Assembly (NCBI GenBank): GCA_040003205.1 | Contig: JBDUDA010000160.1 | Coordinates: 1-6,999, forward strand | Origin: JALYIM01 sp040003205 | GTDB lineage: Bacteria > Acidobacteriota > Terriglobia > Terriglobales > Acidobacteriaceae | Length of the DNA: 6,999 nt | Direction: 5' to 3' | Shown here: piece after piece, positions 6,394 through 6,999 of the stretch | Layout of the letters: each line of letters opens with the position of its first letter | Numbering within the stretch: position 1 is the first letter of the stretch | Made by a program: the position numbers and the translations under genes | Notes under the pieces: model-generated | Told to the model about the DNA's origin: nothing | The model's input: only the letters and a program-made list of their open reading frames with translations | Databases searched by the model: none

Positions 6394-6411
6394 AGTGTCC
6401 CCACAGTGTCC
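6394..6411. repeat. short direct repeat AGTGTCC x2
   Basis: AGTGTCC occurs at 6394-6400 and again at 6405-6411, an 11 bp period close to one helical turn. It lies 67 bp beyond the tRNA. Such short phased repeats occur as arm-type or accessory protein sites near phage attachment sites, but chance is also possible. Confidence 0.3.
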
Positions 6412-6416
6412 GCTAG

Positions 6417-6563
6417 ATTCTCGCAGTTCCCCGCCAGACGAACGGACCACCGACTAGATCGAAATGGGTATCGCGCAAGGGTGTTCACCTAACGGCAGCG
6501 GCAAGACGGAAGATTTCGATAGCGCAGAAGGCCCGCTGGGCGAAGATCAAGAAAAGAGGATAA
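6417..6563 (+). pseudogene. C-terminal fragment of a small basic protein (QKARWAKIKKRG end)
   Basis: An open frame between TAG (6414-6416) and TAA (6561-6563) encodes 48 residues with no ATG, GTG or TTG start. Its second half reads KWVSRKGVHL then TAAARRKISIAQKARWAKIKKRG. This resembles the Lys/Arg-rich ends of many small bacterial proteins of the form LS/TAAARRKIAxAQ-ARWAK, which are poorly characterised and may bind nucleic acid. The match is from memory and cannot be confirmed here. Lack of a start and the upstream stop suggest a truncated gene or one frameshifted on its 5' side; an ATT start at 6417 is a less likely alternative. The stop lies one base before the GTG of the next small ORF. 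The same sequence recurs in damaged form at 6858-6909. Confidence 0.45.
6555..6560 (+). promoter_or_regulatory. ribosome-binding site AGAGGA for the ORF at 6565
   Basis: AGAGGA sits 4 nt before GTG 6565, inside the last codons of the preceding fragment. The surrounding 9-mer GAGGATAAC (6556-6564) occurs again at 6901-6909, just before the start at 6912, which supports both as translation signals. Confidence 0.45.
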
Positions 6564-6564
6564 C

Positions 6565-6844
6565 GTGGCGACCTGGAATCAACAGCAACTTCTCCGCCGT
6601 GCCCGCGCGAAAAGCCAGGCATCTATAAAGAAGCTAGCGAGACACCTAGAGCAAATCGGTAGTTTAGAAGGAAACGGACCGTAAAGGACTCTCGAAGGTA
6701 GAAATTAAGGCGCTACAAGCACTGAGAGACCTAATCACCCTTTGCCTAGAAAACAACGCGACGGCAAACGCCATCGCAACTCTAACTCACGATACCGATG
6801 TTGGGAAGACGCGGCTGCCAAAACCCGATCCCAAGGACCTCTAG
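6565..6844 (+). pseudogene. small helical ORF broken by one frameshift, unknown function
   Basis: GTG 6565 opens a 39-residue frame (MATWNQQQLLRRARAKSQAS, then IKKLARHLEQIGSLEGNGP) ending at TAA 6682-6684. An overlapping frame in the next phase is open from 6668 to TAG 6842-6844. It reads KETDRKGLSKVEIKALQALR, then DLITLCLENN and on to PKPDPKDL, and has no start codon. Joined near 6665-6680, the two give about 92 residues of continuous amphipathic, Leu/Lys/Glu-rich sequence. Both halves share the same codon habit, with 6 of 14 leucines as CTA. A single inserted base, a sequencing error or a +1 programmed shift would each explain it. I recognise no family. If no shift occurs, only the 39-residue product is made. 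Confidence 0.4.
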
Positions 6845-6857
6845 GCTGTCTGCCCTC

Positions 6858-6909
6858 AGCGTAGAAGGCCTGCTGGGGCAAAGGTTAGGGCTGGGAAGAT
6901 GAGGATAAC
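6858..6909 (+). repeat. degraded second copy of the KARWAK gene end plus RBS
   Basis: The first 20 bases differ from 6521-6540 at only two positions, both C to T (CAG to TAG, CGC to TGC). After that an extra G shifts the frame, past which GCAAAGGTTAGGGCTGGGAA reads AKVRAG, the continuation expected after W in such proteins. The copy ends with the same GAGGATAAC 9-mer. The coding segment is therefore dead through a nonsense change and a frameshift, while the ribosome-binding context survives before the gene at 6912. Confidence 0.5.
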
Positions 6910-6911
6910 AA

Positions 6912-6999
6912 ATGGCAATCAATGATACGTGCTGCTTCTGCGGCGACCACCTAAATACAGGCTGGCAGGCGGAAGGATACCAGATCAAGGCCACTCCCT
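6912..6999 (+). CDS. start of a Cys-rich small protein (3' truncated)
   Basis: ATG 6912 is preceded by GAGGA (6901-6905) at 6 nt spacing and opens a frame to the window edge, giving 29 complete codons. The N-terminus MAINDTCCFCGDHLNTG carries a CxxC/CxC cluster like half of a zinc ribbon; any second cysteine pair would lie outside the window. The family cannot be named from this fragment. A 70-residue minus-strand frame (6782-6994) overlaps it but has no ribosome-binding site or family features, so the plus-strand reading is preferred. Confidence 0.45.
   Translation, partial: MAINDTCCFCGDHLNTGWQAEGYQIKATP

Noticed and set aside
6171..6395. Plus-strand frame spanning tRNA-Ser
   Set aside because: It reads straight through an intact tRNA gene, so it is a shadow of the RNA gene.
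6464..6622. ATG-started 52-residue frame overlapping the KARWAK fragment
   Set aside because: It is out of phase with the recognisable QKARWAK coding sequence and has no ribosome-binding site.
6782..6994. Minus-strand 70-residue open frame
   Set aside because: It has no ribosome-binding site or recognisable motif and overlaps the damaged repeat and a better-supported plus-strand start at 6912.
1..6999. CRISPR array, transposase or restriction/defence genes
   Set aside because: No regularly spaced repeats, insertion-sequence ends or defence-family motifs were seen on either strand.

Overview
This 7 kb window looks like chromosomal DNA from a soil-type Gram-negative bacterium, most likely an Acidobacteriota (Terriglobia) member. 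That is an inference from overall protein character, the style of the signalling proteins, and a dispersed GTCATGCTGAGCGAG...GTCGAAGCATCCC repeat of a kind common in that group. No 16S or other marker gene is present, so the assignment is not proven.

Positions 1-6327 read as ordinary, intact chromosome. A zinc aminopeptidase (M1 family) is cut by the left edge directly after its HExxHQWW motif. It is followed by a stand-alone receiver protein (956-1471, +). A convergent gap of about 215 bp carries the dispersed palindromic repeat. Two minus-strand regulators follow: a FliA/WhiG-type sigma factor (1688-2476) and, upstream of it, an OmpR/PhoB-type response regulator (2585-3298) with no adjacent histidine kinase. 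Divergent from these is a membrane-anchored diguanylate cyclase with a GGEEF site (about 3595-4923, +). Next come a small exported glycine-rich protein (5109-5543), a DUF4188 protein (5613-6125) and a complete tRNA-Ser(GCU) gene with encoded CCA (6235-6327), which has a plausible promoter.

The middle of the window is rich in regulators: two response regulators, an alternative sigma factor and a c-di-GMP synthase, with no kinase or anti-sigma gene among them. Their partners must lie elsewhere, and a shared circuit is only a hypothesis.

Downstream of the tRNA (6328-6999) the sequence changes. There are no long genes, CTA leucine codons become frequent, and several short damaged coding pieces appear. 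These include the C-terminal part of a small basic protein (QKARWAKIKKRG), a second degraded copy of that segment about 337 bp further on with a nonsense change and a frameshift, a small helical ORF split by one frameshift between the copies, and the start of a Cys-rich gene running off the right edge. Both the split ORF and the Cys-rich gene sit just behind the same GAGGATAAC ribosome-binding context. This fits the decayed end of an element inserted at the tRNA-Ser 3' end, although no integrase can be recognised with confidence and no second att copy lies in the window. This right-hand stretch is the least explained part and the best place for follow-up.
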